This document shows, piece after piece, positions 61,507 to 64,000 of a stretch of 64,000 bases of DNA. A program made the position numbers and the translations under genes. How positions within the stretch are numbered: position 1 is the first letter of the stretch; every line of letters begins with the position of its first letter. The stretch is from Epiperipatus broadwayi. Taxonomy: Eukaryota; Onychophora; Udeonychophora; Euonychophora; Peripatidae. The notes below the pieces were generated by a model that saw only the letters and a list, made by a program, of their open reading frames with translations, did not search any database and was not told the origin of the DNA. The stretch covers positions 9,654,269 through 9,718,268 of the forward strand of contig JAQFVV010012423.1 of assembly GCA_028023455.1 (NCBI GenBank), given 5' to 3'.

Positions 61507-63710
61507 TGAACCGGATTGATTTCCGATTCAATGGTGTTATTACAAAAAAGAAATTTATTAAGCTTTTAATTTTCATTAAACGTTTAAGGTTTAAATTTTC
61601 ATTATTATTTAAAAAAGTACGTGTATCAAAATACACACGTGTTTATATGTAAAACAGATCATTTTAATGTTTACCGATTTATTTTAAAATAGTTTTCTTA
61701 TACTGCTTGTTTTTACTTTAAATCAATTTGATTTAAAAACAAGCAATCTTGCTAATTACATTCCTGTAGCTTTTATATTAATTAGTTTAAAGTTCATTAT
61801 AAAAAGCAAAGATTTGATTTGTGTTGTTTTTGTTTTAATAAACCCTGGGTAGAATTCTTAGATTAGATTGAGCTGGAGCTTAATATTTGCCCTGCCTTAG
61901 GTGTAGAAATTGAACAACAAGACTAGTTTTTGTGGGAATTCGAGAAAGGTATAAATAATACCAAAAATTTCATGAGTCAGTCTATTCTATTCTAACCTAG
62001 AGAGATTAAGTCAGCACTTCACCAAGGTTATTTGTTCAGCTTTTTATTTCCAATATTCAGTCAGATTAACCTCTTCAATGTTTGTACCATTAGCAGTTTG
62101 AACATTTAATCTTTAAAAGCAAAATTTGCAGTTACTAAAACAATTTTGCTTTATCCATGATGTCAAAATATACTGCTATACGTTTGATAATCAACAATAT
62201 GTTGTGCTAGTTTAACTCAAAAGATGGACCCATGCCTGCCAGATTTCCTTCAATCCTGCAATGAACACCTAAAATAAACAAGACCCCGCTGCCTCTACCT
62301 TGCCTTTGTCAATGGCCTAAAAATAAACTAATAATAGTGCACATTCTATGTGAACATTGTTTTACCAAAAGGTAACTATTTTCTTTTATTCTTCCCAGGG
62401 TAAATTAATTCTCATTAAATCTCTGCTCAATCTAATCATAAATATGTATTCCTAAACAATATAGCCTCATATTTAATATTTGCTATGTTTTCTAGTATTT
62501 TGTAGTGTGTCTAGGAATCTTAGTTTTAAGATTCCAAGTTACTTTCAATTTTTGTTTATTGGAGAGTGATGAGTGAGTTTCTATTTTTATGTAAAACCTT
62601 TTTATAAATGCTTTGGCAGTCATGCATTTTAAATGCTTACTTGTAATTATTTTATTATTCAATAATTAATTTTTTTAAACACTGGGTTTGCCTTTTCGCA
62701 AACCTCCAAAAATCTTTTGGCTGGTGACTTTATTGTCTAATTTTCCACAGGTAGGGATTTCATTTCTTATATCTCTGAAAGTGGAAACTAGAATTGTTTT
62801 TCTTTGTAATTTTATAAGTCATCAGCAGGAAGATAAAATTTATCCATTTTTAAATTACAGGTGAGCAATACTTTCGTTCTGCTAAAGTATTTAAAACTTT
62901 TAATATTTTCGTACTCATGTGCACTCTCCGATAGATTTATTTTGTATTTAATACATGTGCTTTAAATTTATCAGAGTGTGTACTCAGAATTTGTTTGTAA
63001 GTTTATTTTCTTTATTTGCTGGGGCAGACGTAACTGTTTTTCTAATTATTTGCTCGTCTCCTATTGAGAACTTTAATTCTTATTTTTAGAGTAGTTTTCA
63101 CCAATTGTTTGGCTGGGATTCACCAGTTTTAATTGTTTTTCTTTCATTTTCAATCATATTTTTCGTTTTTCCTTGAGGTGGATCAATCACCTTTATTTTA
63201 AATGTAATAATAGGTGCAGCTTATACTGACATATGACATTCAGGGGCCCGTTATATTTTTCGGACCGCAAAAAGCTTGTTGGCGCTGGTTTCTTTGATCT
63301 ATTTCAAGGATGTATTGTTTAAGTATCTGAAAGTGAAAACCAATGTTTGGATGAATCCTCTTCTGAATAAAATTTACTTCCTCCCTTTATAATTTGTTTA
63401 TTAGAAGATCAGTCAGTCTGTCATAGCTTTGCCTTTGGTATTTCTGGTACACGTCTGAGTTAACCCTATTTATTGTGTCAATAAATTATACTTCATAATT
63501 TATTTTCTCTTAATAAAATTTTAGAATTTGTTTAAACTTAATTTGGCTGACATTTGTCTTTGTGCTTTTTGTCTCAATTGTCTAAACAATTTAAGATTTC
63601 TTGTGTCTCCCTGAGTCTAGTCAGTGCAAACCATCATCATCATCTATTCTGATCACAGCAAATAAATTTTCCAGATACGGAGTGATCTGGTGGCACCCTC
63701 TGTATCAGAA
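61507..63710. other. Less AT-rich segment, possible long LTR or unknown element
   Basis: Base composition rises above the surroundings. The left edge TGAACCGGATTGATTTCCGA directly follows a TA run and loosely resembles the Gypsy LTR edge at 34837 (TGAAACAGTTAGATCGGAGA), also preceded by a TA run. A TATA-like GGTATAAATAATA lies near 61949, and the length (about 2.2 kb) is close to that of the Gypsy LTRs. The body does not visibly align with them, so a solo LTR of a relative is only a guess. No coding frame. Confidence 0.25.
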
Positions 63711-63832
63711 TAGATTGAGTATCCAGTATAATATATATATATATACTTAATGTTTTCATGGTTATATGATGTAGATTGAGTATCCAGTATAATATATATA
63801 TATATACTTAATGTTTTCATGGTTATATGATG
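63711..63832. repeat. Perfect 61-bp tandem duplication
   Basis: Two identical units (63711-63771, 63772-63832) begin TAGATTGAGTATCCAG and end TTATATGATG, with an internal TA run. No mismatch was seen, so the duplication is recent or was created in assembly. Confidence 0.9.
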
Positions 63833-64000
63833 TAGATAAATTATAACTTTTTGGGATATACCGTGTATTATTTTTCATTGAGCACTGATATTTCGATGGA
63901 ATAGCAACTGCCATTTTCAAGGTAAACTTTTGAAAGAAAAACCATTAGATCTTAGCAAATAACGTGACTGTGGGTGAGATGAGAAATGAGATTTCAGTTC
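63833..64000. other. Window end, no gene seen
   Basis: No recognisable feature. Confidence 0.5.

Overview
The window is AT-rich animal nuclear DNA, probably invertebrate. The phylum is not resolvable from this sequence. I found no conserved host gene with believable exons, no tRNA or rRNA gene and no CRISPR. Almost everything recognisable is transposable-element DNA, tandem repeats or AT-rich intergenic sequence. The evidence for an animal is the set of elements: Penelope-like elements (PLEs) with a GIY-YIG endonuclease, Charlie-type hAT transposases, a Ty3/Gypsy LTR element, TTAA-flanked piggyBac-like non-autonomous elements, and long (TA)n, (TAA)n and (TAGA)n arrays.

Layout. 0-9 kb: AT-rich sequence, one interspersed repeat (family W, 865-1745), a (TA)n tract, a pyrimidine tract at 6.2 kb and a C-poor domain from 7.9 kb. 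9.1-13.8 kb: two PLE insertions (PLE-B, PLE-A), each a head-to-head palindrome inside a perfect target duplication. 14.6-15.3 kb: two direct copies of a tRNA-like repeat, each with a hammerhead ribozyme fold on the minus strand. 15.5-28.8 kb: a nested mosaic of two decayed hAT transposons, an inverted repeat pair (family X), a direct repeat pair (family Y), a third hammerhead-repeat copy, and a 1.96 kb insertion (26687-28646) with its own canonical hammerhead core. 28.8-34.8 kb: AT-rich with a complex microsatellite. 34.8-43.9 kb: a degenerate Gypsy element with about 2.15 kb LTRs. 44.6-45.4 kb: a TTAA-flanked piggyBac-like element. 47.5-48.1 kb: a solo LTR. 52.1-53.4 kb: a third palindromic PLE (PLE-C). 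53.7 kb: a hairpin element. 57.4 kb: a fourth, diverged hammerhead-repeat copy. 59.2-61.0 kb: a second W copy interrupted at a TTAA by another piggyBac-like element. 61.5-64 kb: less AT-rich, unclassified DNA ending in a perfect 61-bp tandem duplication.

The most interesting theme is self-cleaving RNA. Hammerhead or hammerhead-like folds occur in three contexts: the tRNA-like repeats, the 1.96 kb insertion, and the 3' ends of all three PLE families. In the PLEs the outer stem covaries between families, but the core departs from the hammerhead consensus at a normally essential base. Two direct hammerheads 503 bp apart look like a retrozyme-type unit that could release a circular RNA. A third copy of the same repeat begins exactly at the predicted cleavage site. 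These assignments come from reading motifs and pairings by eye; no folding or database search was run. All open coding regions belong to broken mobile elements.
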